64,000 bases of DNA from Crotalaria pallida (lineage: Eukaryota > Streptophyta > Magnoliopsida > Fabales > Fabaceae). The notes beneath the pieces were generated by a model that did no database searches, was not told where the DNA came from, and worked only from the letters and a program-made list of their open reading frames with translations. Location of the stretch: contig CM075654.1 in assembly GCA_037953625.1 (NCBI GenBank), forward strand, positions 51,963,001-52,027,000, read 5' to 3'. Both the position numbers and the translations under genes were made by a program. Below, in pieces: positions 1 to 11,084 of the stretch (within the stretch, counting starts at the first letter, position 1; every line of letters starts with the position of its first letter).

Positions 1-1581
1 GGCATATAGTTGCTTCTCCTTCAGGACCTTTAACACAATCCTGAGATGCTCTTCATGCTCTTCCGGATTTTTAGAATAGACCAAAATATCGTCAATGAAT
101 ACCACCACAAACAAATCCAAATATGGTCTAAAGATCCGGTTCATATAATCCATGAAAATAGCAGGTGCATTTGTCAATCCGAACAGCATCACAACATACT
201 CATAATGACCGTATCGCGATCGAAATGCAGTCTTGGGTATACCCTCCTCCTTTATCCTGATCTGATGATAACCCGATCTCAAATCAATCTTGGAGAATAC
301 TGCAGCTCCCCTCACTTGGTCCATAAGGTCATAAATCCTTGGCAAAGGATACTTATTCTTAATAGTGACCTTATTCAGCTGCCTATAATCCACGCACATC
401 CTCATACTTCCATCTTTCTTCTTTACGAACAATAATGGAGCACCCCAAGGCGAAACGCTTGGCCTGATCATTTGTTTCTGCAACAGCTCCTCGATTTGCT
501 TCTTCATCTCTGCCATTTCTGGTGGTGTCATCCTATAAGGAGCAATAGAGATGGGACCAGCTCCAGGGATTAAGTCAATCCCAAACTCTATCTCTCGCTT
601 CGGAGGTAATCCTGGTATCTCTTCAGGAAATACTTCCGGAAATTCCCTCACCACTGGAATTTCTTCGATCGACATCGACTCTTCTTCTCCAGAGGTCGAG
701 AATAAACACATATAACCCTCCGGCTCAAGGGTCCTATATTGAATCGTCTTTTCCTCACAATTGATGATCACTTGGTTCTTCATCAACCAATCCATTCCCA
801 AGATCACATCCAATTGTAATTTAGGGAGACAAACCAAATCTACCCGGGATGAACGACCCAGAATTTCTACATTACACCCTAAACAGACTTTAGCGGTGTA
901 GATCGGTACTCCCGTAGGGGTGTCTATGCTAAGATAGCAGGGTGAATCAGAAACAATAAGATTCAGCCTACTCACACATTCAGGGGAAACAAAAGAATGT
1001 GTAGCTCCAGAATCAAACATGATTTTGCAAGGTTGATTATTAAGCAAAAAATTACCTTGCACGAGATTCGGGGTTTGGGTTGCTTCGTTACCACTCAGGG
1101 TAAATACTCGTCCTTGTACCACAGGCTTTCCAGCAGATCCCTTTGCATCTCCCTTTGCAGATTCCTTGCATTCGCGGGCAAAATGACCTTGCTTCCCACA
1201 CTTAAAACATCCTCCTATGGACCAGCAAAACTGACCATGATGATAACGCTTGCACTTCTCGCAATAAGGAGCATTATCGCGAGGCTTGTTCCGGTTATCC
1301 ATCACTGCCTTGCCCTTTCCCTTGTTCTTAGAATATGGACCATTATTCCGATGGTCAAACTTCTTCTTTCTTTGGGGTCCATAGTTCTGTCCAACCCCTT
1401 TTACTTGACTTCCTATCAGCTCCGCCTTCTTATCATCCTCATACATTTTGCACATGTCCACAAGTGCAGGGAAACTCTGTATCCGTTGATAACTGAAGAT
1501 AGACTTCAGCTCCGGCCTTAGCCCACCTTCAAACTTCACACACTTACTTCTTTCATCAGGGTTATTTAAGTAATAGGGAGA
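1..1581 (-). pseudogene. Ty3/gypsy polyprotein, gag C-terminus to reverse transcriptase, cut by window edge
   Basis: Seen: one minus-strand reading frame stays open from 1581 to the left edge. In order it holds a CCHC zinc knuckle (CFKCGKQGHFAREC, near 1160-1200), an aspartic protease motif DSGATHSF (near 1000-1020) and the reverse transcriptase N-terminus and palm, with the catalytic motif FIDDILVYS at about 75-105. The frame matches the gag ORF upstream and is separated from it only by one TAA at 1582-1584. RNase H and integrase would lie beyond the window. Known: in this family gag-pol is a single polyprotein and the reverse transcriptase copies the element's RNA in virus-like particles. 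Inferred: a fairly young copy disabled by the stop. The gag style and LTR termini suggest the Tekay branch of chromoviruses, but the chromodomain region is not visible. Confidence 0.9.
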
Positions 1582-2097
1582 TTACTTCATCAACTCCTCG
1601 AATCTGGCCGCATACTCCCCTACACTCATATCCCCCTGCTTCAATTGCATGAATTCTACTTCCTTCTTCCTCCGCAAATCTTCTGGAAAGTACTTATTAA
1701 GAAACTTCTCCATAAATACCCCCCAGTTGATTTCCCTCCTTTCAAAATTCAGCAATTGAACCGTGTGATCCCACCAGTTTTCAGCTTCCCCATGAAGCAT
1801 GTAAACTGCATAGGTCACCTTCTGTTCGTCAGAACACTCCAGAGTTTGGAAGATCTTATTGATCTCGTACAACCACTTGTTCGCCTCATCAGGTTTATAT
1901 CCTCCCTCAAACCTTGGCGGATTGCACTTCCTGAACTCCGACAAAGTCTTAGCATCATGATTCGTCATGTTGCCAGCAGATGGGTCACCAGCTCTCCCTT
2001 GAGATGATTGATGCCTCTGCTGCTGCTGCATGCCTTCCAGCACGGTCGTGATTCGTTCTAACATCTCATTAGTAACATTTCTATTTCGGGTTGCCAT
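1582..2097 (-). pseudogene. Ty3/gypsy gag N-terminal part, ended by an in-frame stop
   Basis: A 171-codon ORF with the retrotransposon gag signature: KCNPPRFEGG at about residues 57-66, GEAENWWDH around residue 104-112 and YFPEDLRRKKEVEF followed by GEYAARFEEL near the end. Known: this domain builds the virus-like particle that packages the element's RNA. The ATG at 2097 lies about 145 bp inside the primer-binding site, the normal place for a gag start. The ORF stops at 1582-1584 while homologous sequence continues in the same frame as pol, so a single substitution has cut the polyprotein. The N-terminus has a short glutamine run (about residues 24-28). Confidence 0.9.
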
Positions 2098-2240
2098 AGA
2101 AAGACCTGCACTATGGGCTTTGGGTTACTAAAAAGGTCTTTAAAACATAAATACTACCACTAACTTACTCAAATCATATTCAATCAACATTGAATATCAT
2201 ACTTAGCTGCATCTTCGGGGCCATGAGGAACAGGACCAAT

Positions 2241-2252
2241 GCTCTGATACCA
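2241..2252 (-). other. Primer-binding site, initiator tRNA-Met type
   Basis: On the minus strand the sequence reads TGGTATCAGAGC, the standard plant initiator tRNA-Met primer-binding site. It sits 7 bp inside the LTR end at 2260 and fixes the element's orientation as minus. Confidence 0.9.
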
Positions 2253-2904
2253 CCAACGGTGTGACGCTCTCTTTTTAACTTGAAAATAATTAATATTTCC
2301 AAATAGTTTACTACTTGCTATCAAAAATTAGGACTAGAAAATTTTTCCTTTTTAAAACTTGTACTTGCTCGTACATAAACCTTTTGTAATATAAACCAGG
2401 TTTTGAATTCGGCTTTATAATATCTTAGCTTCGAAAAGATTCTCGAGATAACATTTCCTTATTTATAGAAAACATTATTTGAAGTTATTATTAAAACATA
2501 TCATTTGCCTCTCGAGTGGTTTTGAATACACCCAAAAACATAAACTTATCGCCGAATCCCTTTTAAATTAAAATCAGAGTTCGCGGAAGTAAAAATAATA
2601 CTTTTGGGGCTCTGCTGAGGAAAATAAGACATCATATATATATCATATCATAATATGAAACCCCATCAGTACAGTAAGTAGCAAGTAACATCAGTCGAGA
2701 TAGCAAGAGTTTATAAAAACATATACAACCCAGTTGTATGGAATAAAACCTCACTCTAAGACCTCTTAAAAATATATACACTAAACACATGGTCTCAAAA
2801 TAGAAGTCTCAGAGAAGGTCTTCAGTGTCCTCAGCAGCTCCTCAGATCCTCCACCGCTCTATCCCTAGGATCTAGGATCCAAAACACCTATGCTATGCAG
2901 GCTC

Positions 2905-3378
2905 CTATGAACCAGTGGGTCCACCTCTAGCTGAAACAGTCGGCTCAACATGCACCTCCTCCTCGCTCTCATCCTCCACAGGGTCCTCCTCGACCTCGCC
3001 TGACTGTGTAGAGACCCCACCATTGGGTCTAGGATCTGCAGAAGCAGTCCTATCATAATCAGTCGGACCAGGAGAAGGAGTCTCCTCGGTGACAACTCTA
3101 TGGGAAGAAGGATGGGAACGAGTGGCAGCTCTAAAACGGAAACTATGAAAACGACGCATAGGTCGAGCCGGGGGTGGTCCTCTATATGTGTAAAAAGGTG
3201 GAACATGCATAGTATAGACTAATGGGATCCTAAATCGACGAGGTCGCACACGCACCAGAGGGTTAGGGTGGTAGAGAGTGATCTCAACCTCCCCCTCAAA
3301 AGTGGCACGGTGTTCCTCATACGTCCATATACCGCTAGGGATAGGGCGTATCTCGATGCAGGCTAGGTATCTGGCCAT
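2905..3378 (-). CDS. ORF inside the LTR, unknown product (157 aa)
   Basis: An uninterrupted ORF that begins at an ATG three bases after the candidate splice acceptor at 3382. The product is basic and proline/arginine-rich in the middle (about residues 45-95), then strongly acidic (about residues 128-143, runs of E and D). I recognise no domain. Known: plant LTRs rarely encode conserved protein, so this may be chance in a GC-richer stretch. Against pure chance are the length without a stop inside an AT-rich LTR and the tight fit to the proposed spliced exon. Treat as a hypothetical protein. Confidence 0.3.
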   Translation of the reverse strand: MARYLACIEIRPIPSGIWTYEEHRATFEGEVEITLYHPNPLVRVRPRRFRIPLVYTMHVPPFYTYRGPPPARPMRRFHSFRFRAATRSHPSSHRVVTEETPSPGPTDYDRTASADPRPNGGVSTQSGEVEEDPVEDESEEEVHVEPTVSARGGPTGS

Positions 3379-3381
3379 CAC

Positions 3382-4894
3382 CTAAACAGGGCACAGGGAG
3401 TAAGAATACACATATACATAATGGATAAAGACTAAAATTACAATCACAAGTATATCATGGACAGATCATAATGCAAATACATATGAGCACACCAATTTTT
3501 TAACATTATAACTCTTATAATGCAAGTGGCATGATGTATGATTTTCTATCCACAACTAAGGCCTCTTAATGTCCATCTTGGACGTCCATCCAATACACCC
3601 TTGTGTTCCCGGAACACCGACATTCGTTCCCAGAACGTAATGCCGAACCATACTTGGATAATAAGCATCACTCCCGGAGTGTGCACCACGTTCCCAGAAC
3701 GCATACGTTCCCAGAACGCATAAAAACCAGGTCCCGAACACTGGCCACATATCTATAATGTGTCATCAAGTAGGTTATAATTTGGTACTCCCGGAGTACC
3801 CTCCTCATATTCCCAGAATATGATAACGTTCCTACCAACCAGACTTCCAATCTATATGGATGCACAAATATTGGGGTTGGTTTTATCTTTGAATTAATTA
3901 ATGTGATTTAGAAATATCTCAATTTCTCCTCTTGAATGATGTATTTGAGGTATAACCTTTGGCATAAAATTCCCCTTTGAATTTTTCTCAAAACATGCCT
4001 TTTTAAACTTAGATTGAGTAATACAACTTCAATGGTATTTAAAAACTTAACTTTTTATTTTTCAGATTCAGGTACTAACCGGTTACAGTTTCAGGCTAAC
4101 CGGTTAGAATTACAGACCTGAACTGTTTACCATTGCAATTTAGAAAAACCCTTTTTCTTGAATTCTCTACCCAATCCAAAACACCTTTAACATTGTTTTA
4201 TACCTCAAAAGCCATTGTTTGCATCATTCAAAAGTCCAAATCACATTTCATTCTCCAATGAACATAATTTCCTCTTGAAATTATTTCATTAACTTAAGGC
4301 ATTAACTTTAATCTTTCAAGTCTGAACCTTGGCATTATAACAACTCATATTCAGACCATGTATACTGAAATTAAAGCTTAGATTTGAGCAGAGACCATTA
4401 AGATTTCAGGACTGATTAATAAACTAATTTTCTTTGAAAATCTGCAGTGTCTAACCGATTACGAATATCGTGTAACCGGTTAGATTATGCAGTCAGTCCA
4501 TTAAAACAAGAGTTTTAACAACTCATTTTCTTCCTTTCTCAAATCTAACCCAAACTCAATATGCACAAAGTTCATATGCCTTAAAACAAACATGTTTACA
4601 CCCAGAAACACATTCATATTGCATGCATCAAGTTTATGGTATCAAATTGCATGAAAATTCACATAAACACAATTTAATACGACAAAACTTAGATTAAGCA
4701 CTTAAACTCAGAATTAAGCATCAACATACTTTGCATGCATCAAATTAAAGTTGCTCAAAACCACAATGAGCAGGATTTTGGCCTCCAAGCCTCTGTGCCA
4801 TATTGCACATAATGCCCTTTTGAGTTTTGTGAACTCAAATCCTAAATCATTCGATTTTAGTCTAAATCTAGTATAGTATAAACTTCTCCCATAC
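3382..4894 (-). other. Candidate LTR-internal intron
   Basis: In element orientation AGAG|GTATGGGAG at 4894 looks like a splice donor and ...TTACTCCCTGTG...GTTTAG|GTGATG at 3382 like an acceptor. Similar pairs sit at the same relative places in other LTRs here (6943-8216, 13713-15221, 23956-25189, 54463-55635). The intron is inferred; this copy has the weakest donor of the set. Confidence 0.35.
3597..3840. repeat. Cluster of TTCCCRGAA-type palindromes
   Basis: About eight short imperfect palindromes on a common TTCCCRGAA-like core occur within 245 bp: GTTCCCGGAAC, several CGTTCCCAGAACG, ACTCCCGGAGT (twice) and ATTCCCAGAAT. The flanking bases change but stay self-complementary. The function is unknown; arrays in LTRs are often enhancer-like. 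Confidence 0.6.
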
Positions 4895-5746
4895 CTCTAA
4901 GTCGATTTTGATGAGTATTACCACTGAGTTTGAAGATCAAACCACAGATTTCCACAAATCCACAGTTCTGCTCCCAGCCACGATTTTTATCAACAGGGTC
5001 CAAAGACCAGAAGGTTTGACATAGAAATTGGCCAAGAAAGATTTTCAAAACAGCTTCCCGAACCAAAGAAAGACAGAGTTCAGTTTTTCAACACTGAACT
5101 TTGATGGCTGATTTCTCCTCACACACACACACTCTTAACTCACAATCTCTATATCAATGGAAAGCTCTGGATTTAAGCTTTCCAAAAGTGTATTTTTCCC
5201 TTTCTAACACTCAAAGAAGAAGGAGAATCGCCTCAGACGAAATCAGAACCCTAAATCAGTCCTTCCACCCAAAATTCAGATCAACAACCCTTGCTTCATC
5301 AGAAATTCGTCTATTTAAAGGCAATCCAGAGTGCCATGCACAAGGACGCGTGGTTTCCACTTAATTTGGGACTGTAATCGTGGCGAATTTTGGATTAATC
5401 AAGTGATTACTCATCAAAATCCACTAAACCAGTTTCTGAGTTCATCGTCTAACCAGTTACAGGGCATTACTAACTGGTTAGCTCAGTTCAAAATTTAAAA
5501 ATTAATATTTTTAAATCTTTCCCTCCAAGAACCTTTTCAATATTGCTTTTAAGCCCTCCTTCAGGGACCAAAATGCAATATTCTTATATTTTGCATTTAT
5601 TTGCCATATAAAAATATTTCAACTTATTTTTATATTTTAGGCTAATTAAATACAAAACATAATCTTGAAAAATTCTATAAATTAATAATAAAACTTTTTA
5701 TTATTAATTTCCTATTATTCGGGAGACGAAAATTAGGGGTGTTACA

Positions 5747-6451
5747 ATACCTATATATATATATATTTTACACGCATATATATATATATATACATACATA
5801 ACTCAAACAACCAAATATACAATTCAAGAATATAATTAATGGTTCACTATAAATTTTTACTTTAATAAATATCTATAAAATATTATCATATAAATTATCA
5901 TAAAATTAACTATGATTTAAATTAAATTGGGGGCAAAATTGTGGGTCTCACAGTTGGGATTATAATTTATAAACCCTAGATTTTTCAAATTGCTTTTGAA
6001 TTTGTGCAATTTTTGCAATTTTGTCTATGTAGTTCCTTTTCTAGATATTGTGATGGTTTGATGAATCTAATCGTTGCATCTTCGTGCTTCTTCTCTCATT
6101 CTCTTCATCCCTCAATTTTTTTGGTTTCTTTAATAACTTTTGGAATGCACAAACGGGTTAATAACTATCAACTTGTTGATAGATATGGACCAACCAAGAA
6201 GCTTAGCTTCCCATTGGTAAAAAAATTTAACGAACGGATCATCACTCCCGACAAATAAAGAACGAATCGTTGCTACAGGTTCTCTTAGTCGTGATAGAAA
6301 AAGACTTCAAATTCTTATTTAACCTATTTTTATTTACAATGTTTCAATTTTTGTCATAAATATCTCATTTCATTATTGTTTTAGGTAGAAGAAAAACTTC
6401 ATTCCCACTTGCAAATTTAATTACAAACAAAGACCAACTGAAGACTATTGC
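5747..6451. other. Unassigned AT-rich stretch between two LTRs
   Basis: It holds an (AT)n-rich microsatellite at about 5752-5790 and otherwise no recognised coding sequence. A short plus-strand ORF (6004-6258) has no recognisable domain. It may be the host of both neighbouring insertions or the tail of the LINE to the right. Confidence 0.5.
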
Positions 6452-6878
6452 TGTAACATCCTCAATTTTTATACTTTAAAATATATTACTTTTCATAGGA
6501 TTTAATATTAAAATACTTGGGGTTTTATAAAAATTTTGACGGAGTTTACTCTAAAATATGGACTTTCCCCCAAGTTAATTTTTCACCTGTCAGTCCAGAA
6601 CAGTTCAATTAAAACAAAATTGTAATTCCATTATAAAAGGTTGTGACTTATTTTAAAACAATGTAGAAAAGGATATTTGTATATCCTTCACAACCATTAC
6701 ATCATTTAATCAAGATAAATGTTCTTATAAAGTTCCTTTTTACAAAATGGAAGTATTCTAATACTTACAATAAAAAGTTAACAATTAAAAATACTTTAAT
6801 TGATAAAACATTATGAGTTACATTATCCTAACAATGATTGCAATAATAACAGGATCACCAAGGTCCTAACAATAATGC

Positions 6879-6897
6879 ACTCTCATCGTGTGAGAGT
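6879..6897. terminator. Stem-loop just after the candidate acceptor
   Basis: ACTCTCA and TGAGAGT form a perfect 7-bp stem with a 5-base loop, about 45 bp downstream (element orientation) of the acceptor-like site. Comparable stem-loops occupy this position in three other LTR families here. A role in 3'-end formation or RNA packaging is speculation. Confidence 0.4.
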
Positions 6898-6942
6898 ACA
6901 CTTTCTCGGCGCCAGAGCGATGAACTTCTTTTCCACTGGTAC

Positions 6943-8216
6943 CTAAAATGGTCAACTTAAGGGGTGAGTAATTTGAGAAATAATCAAGGAAGACACTTAA
7001 ATAACAGTAATAAAACATAACTAGACATACCTACACACACACATATATATATATACATTCATTTATCCTTTCTACTCTTTCTAGACCTTCACCTATTGCT
7101 ATTCCTTTATACAATATATATACACAATTCATCACATAACAATGCTTATGCTCAATCATATGAGTATGACATGCACTATATCCCAATATGGATTAATTCC
7201 TGAATCCGATGTACACTGCACTTCACTTTATACACTTTAACACTTTAACACTATCATCGGATTCAGTGAATTAACCCATCACAATAATGAATGCACTTCT
7301 CCGTTTCCAATAACAATAACACTTTTCGATGACAACTAACCTCCTCACAACCCACCCTCCACTATGGGGAAAAACCGACCAGGAGTAAGCATTTCTCAAC
7401 CTATAATTGGGTGCTTCACCTCCACTTAGGAAGGTCCCTCGCTCACCCGCTTGCACAACACTTCACCTCCACTTAGGAAGGTCCCTCATGCGATTCAGAT
7501 TGATTTGCCCGAATCGGGCTCTAGCAGAAATCACCCTCATTGGCCAAAACGAGCCAAAGTGATGGAATTACCCCGGTTTGAATGGAACCAACCCCCAACA
7601 CGGGAAGCGATCCCGTGTCCTTTGCAGGATCAAAGTTCCCCAAGATAATCCCATGATTCACTCTTGCCCTCATCAATCGTAAACGACGTGTGTTTTTCCC
7701 CGTACACCTAAGGTCCACCTTACTCCATAATGCACGTGTTTCTAGTTCATTTTATGTGGTTTTCATTAGTTGAACCTTTAATAATTTATATCCAATTGGT
7801 TGGGTTTCTCTAACTTAAAGTTTCGGCCATAATATATATATAGAGACAATCACACTCAACAACAATAAGGATTACAATCATGCCATTAATTCATTTAGTT
7901 TCATAACAATTATAACAATTTATTTCTAACAAAATCCTAGGTTCATAACATATAAGTACTCACATTCAACATAGAGAACACACCAATCATACCATAATCA
8001 ATATTCATACTTATATTAATCATTTAATCATTTATTTCGATGTCAATTCAATAGTCAATTACTAAGCAAACCCTAAGTCATTATACACACTTTTATTTTT
8101 ACACATAATAATGTCAACATACAAATCAAACATACACATATAAAATACATCTACCTATGCATTTATTACTATCACTAAGTCCCTCCCCTAATTAAAACCA
8201 AAGTACTCCCCCTTAC
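6943..8216 (-). other. Candidate LTR-internal intron
   Basis: In element orientation CAAGAG|GTAAGGGGGAG at 8216 matches the plant splice-donor consensus, and TTACTCACCCC...CCATTTTAG|GTACC at 6943 is acceptor-like. The last 30 bases resemble those before the acceptor-like site of the three-LTR element (25189). Length 1274 bp. Splicing is inferred. Confidence 0.45.
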
Positions 8217-8604
8217 CTCTTGAAGAGAAGAGGAGACAAAGGGGGAAAGCTTGAAGCACCAACACCAAGCCCTAGCCAAGCTCCCTAGCCTCCTATTTCC
8301 TTGTCCTTTAGCATCTCCTAAGACCCATTGTATGATTGGAAGGCTCACAATGAGGGATTGGCAAGGTTAGGGTTATAGGGTTTTGATTTAGGGGTTTTTG
8401 ATAGAGAGGAATTTAAGTGAGATTGAGAGAGGGAATATGATAGAGGATTGATAGGGAGTGATTTGGGGTGTTAATTTGGTGAGACTTTGAGTGGATTTGG
8501 GGATTTGATAATCCTAAGGTAGAGAGAGGAGAAGAAGTCGTGAGAAGAAGAGAGAGGAAACATTGAAACAAATGCCCCAATTCACGTGATTTTTGGCTGA
8601 TATA

Positions 8605-8815
8605 ACAGGGGTTAATCGATTAACCCGAGTGGTTAATCGATTAATCCTTTGTTAATAGAACATGGTTAATCGATTAATGCTTCCATTAATCGATTAAGGC
8701 CAGAAGGTGTCTCAAAACTTAATCGATTAACCTATACTCTACTTGATTAGGGGCTGAATGGTGCCCTAAACTTAATCGATTAACTCACAGGTTAATCGAT
8801 TAACCTGTTCAGCCC
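8605..8815. repeat. Array of seven TTAATCGATTAA palindromes
   Basis: Seven copies of an ATCGAT-centred palindrome (mostly GGTTAATCGATTAACC-like) lie within 211 bp of the solo LTR, next to the conserved hairpin. The arms extend to TTAATCGATTAA in nearly all copies and the spacers are unrelated. Confidence 0.85.
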
Positions 8816-8858
8816 ACTTAATCCCTTATACTTCGAATCGCTCTAACTTCTTCGTTAA

Positions 8859-8921
8859 CCGTCGGATCTTGCTCAAATTTTGAGACAAGCTTCCTAAGAC
8901 ACTTGTCTTCACATCCAACGG
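8859..8921. promoter_or_regulatory. Conserved LTR hairpin (CCGTCGGAT...ATCCAACGG)
   Basis: Nine-base arms CCGTCGGAT (8859-8867) and ATCCAACGG (8913-8921) can pair, with one G-T pair, around a 45-base loop. The flank TAACTTCTTCGTTAACC and the loop text CTTGCTCAAATTT recur in LTRs of other families here (32266-32328, 56170-56232, 60585-60647, and inverted at 23377-23439 and in its sister LTRs). Role unknown. Confidence 0.6.
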
Positions 8922-9166
8922 TGGAATTTGCATTTGGAGCTATGGATATTTAATTCCCAATTTCCTAAGACCCTATGCTCTTTACTTATAATTACACTTC
9001 AAAAACTCACTTCTAAACTAATTCTACTTCATCAAACCTACTCTTACTAATTCCTACATTCTAAACATACTCTAGACATACTCAAAGACTTGGAAATAAC
9101 CCTACTCTTATCAGAATCCTATTAATTAAGGCACCTAAAAGTTGGGGAAAAATCGGGGATGTTACA

Positions 9167-11084
9167 CTTGCCGCCTACTATGCAAGGTTCAAAAGTCTAA
9201 AATTGTCTTAAAAAAAGAACTTACAAATAAGCCTTTACTCTTTGAACGAACACAGTATTGTTCCACCTATCTAACTTAGGCAAACAATGAAACAATATAA
9301 CAGTTAATTCTCTCTTAATCATACTAAAAATGTCTCTTTGAATCATTTCCTTATGTTGGAAGATTCTTTTATTTCTTTCCGACCAAATATTATAATCCAC
9401 AGAGGAGTATGTAGCGAAAACAATTCTTTCCTGCATTTATGCTCAACTTCTTTAATTACCCTCTTTGGTATAACAAAGACTGTAGCCCAATAAGTATGGA
9501 TAATAAGTAGCACTAAATTGATCAATTGGCATGTTTTTTGATAAGACAAGTTTCTAGTAGTCCAAGACTGGAGTCTTTTTTGTGATTTTATGAATTAATT
9601 CCCGACATGTTTGGACTAACCATTTTCGAACATGAATTGGGAAACCAAGGAACCTAATGAGATTTTTCCCTTATGGAAGCTAGTCAACTACAGGATTTGA
9701 TTATGAATTGGTTCTTTTATGCCTTCCATGTAATTAAATACTGGATTTCTCCTGGCTAGCATATAAACCAGAGCTCTGTGAAAACTCTTCAAAAGCATCA
9801 ATCATGATTCTAACACAATCCACTTTTACTTTGTAAAATAACATAAGACCATCTGCACATGCTAGATTTATCAATTCCAAATTCTTACACAAAAGGATGA
9901 AATCTAAATGCAGGCTTCCTTGTTACCACTTTTAACTTCCTTGTTAAGATATCCATTACCATGACAAAAATAAGAGGAGATATAGGATCTCCTTGTCTTA
10001 TGTTCCTTGTGTTTATGAATTTACCAATCTTATCACCATTTACTAACAGAGAGAAGTTAACTGTTGAGATAAAAGTCATAGTCCATGATATGAATTTCTA
10101 GGAAATTTCATATCCTCTAGCATTCTTTCAATGAAATTCCAATCCACCATGTCATATGCTTTCCTTATATCAACTTTCATTAGACATCTAGCTGAAGCAT
10201 GTTTTCTTTCATATAATCTTAGTATCTCTTGACTAATAAGGACATCATGTAGATACTTCTTCCATTTATGAAAGTTGTCTGATTCTCACTTACTAAAGTA
10301 GGGAGCACCTCATTTAATATCATGCAAAGTAGTTTAGAAATACCGTTATAGATAGTATTGCAACAAACAATTGGCCTGAAATCTTATGTAGTATTTGGGC
10401 ATTTTGTCTTAGGCACCAATGTCAGAATTGTAGCATTTAATTGCTTAATCATCTTACCAATATTAAAAAATCGCTGAATAACCTCATAGTAGTCATTGCA
10501 AATAACATTCCAAGCTGCTTGGAAGAAACCTGATCCATATCCACCTTGTCCCAGACTTTTTCTGTCAGGAATGGAGAAAATTATAGCTTTTATTTCCCTC
10601 CTGATTAAATGGCTGAATGAGTTTCAACTGTTATTGAACAGTCAGTTTTGCCCTAGCATCCATTTCCTTCTTTCATTACATTCCAGCTCTTACCTTGTCC
10701 ATTCAACAGCTTTTTATAATAATCCTCAAACACAAAGCACACTTCCTCGTGAGTAGATCTAGTATTTCCCTCATCTTCATGAATATTAAGTATTCTACTC
10801 TTATACTACCTTTGTAACAGGACAAAGTAAATTTACTATGATCTCCATCTTTTATCCAAACTTCCTTTGTTTTTTTTGTTTTTTTTTTGCCTATGATAGG
10901 ATTCAACAACTTTTTTTTTAACTTTTTGGTATTCTCTGTAGATCTCCCTTTCTTCATCTTGTAAGGCATGATCTTGAAGATTTTGGTGTAATACTTATTG
11001 GGCTAGTTCAAGTTTGCATCTTAATTCAGTCTCTTGTCTGTCAATGTGCTAGAATTTCCCTCTATTCAGTTTGCTCAAGTTAGA
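9167..11084 (-). pseudogene. LINE ORF2: reverse transcriptase and C-terminal part (degenerate)
   Basis: Read from 11084 down to 9167 the minus strand gives broken frames of a plant L1-type ORF2. The RT palm start KVDIRKAYDMVDWNFI is at about 10200-10120. The LVNG...IRQGDPISPLIFVM block is in the ORF at 9885-10079. The catalytic box reads CADGLMLF instead of the usual FADDLMLF, so one catalytic aspartate is lost. The thumb/C-terminal piece HTYWATVFVIPKRVIKEVE (9343-9549) and the tail YNIWSERNKRIFQH (9221-9436) follow. Several frameshifts and stops separate these. Known: the protein nicks DNA and reverse-transcribes LINE RNA. This copy is dead. Its 3' end lies at or beyond the solo LTR on the left. 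Confidence 0.85.

Larger units (their letters stand above)
2260..5746 (-). repeat. 5' LTR of the left-edge Ty3/gypsy element (3.5 kb)
   Basis: On the minus strand the LTR starts TGTAACACCCC (5746) and ends GCGTCACA (2260), 7 bp before the primer-binding site. The outer flank is ATACC; the matching duplication would lie outside the window. Inside are AACCGGTTA-like palindromes (4074-4112, 4450-4492, 5449-5492), an inverted repeat GGAAAGCT/AGCTTTCC at 5158-5182, a cluster of TTCCCRGAA palindromes (3597-3840), a donor-like AGAG|GTATGG (4894) and an acceptor-like GTTTAG|GTGATGG (3382). The partner LTR is not in the window, so the boundaries rest on the termini and the PBS. Confidence 0.8.
6452..9166 (-). 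repeat. Solo LTR of a Ty3/gypsy element (2.7 kb)
   Basis: On the minus strand it starts TGTAACATCCCC (9166) and ends GGATGTTACA (6452). The flanks are ATTGC (left) and CTTGC (right), a 5-bp target duplication with one change. No primer-binding site or coding sequence adjoins it, so it is a solo LTR left by LTR-LTR recombination. Orientation is taken from the hairpin (8859-8921) and the splice-like signals, whose order matches LTRs oriented by a PBS. A 29-bp unit containing CCACTTAGGAAGGTCCCTC occurs twice at about 7410-7490. Confidence 0.8.

Noticed and set aside
997..1521. 174-codon plus-strand ORF
   Set aside because: Antisense shadow of the Ty3/gypsy gag-protease region, which shows clear motifs on the minus strand.
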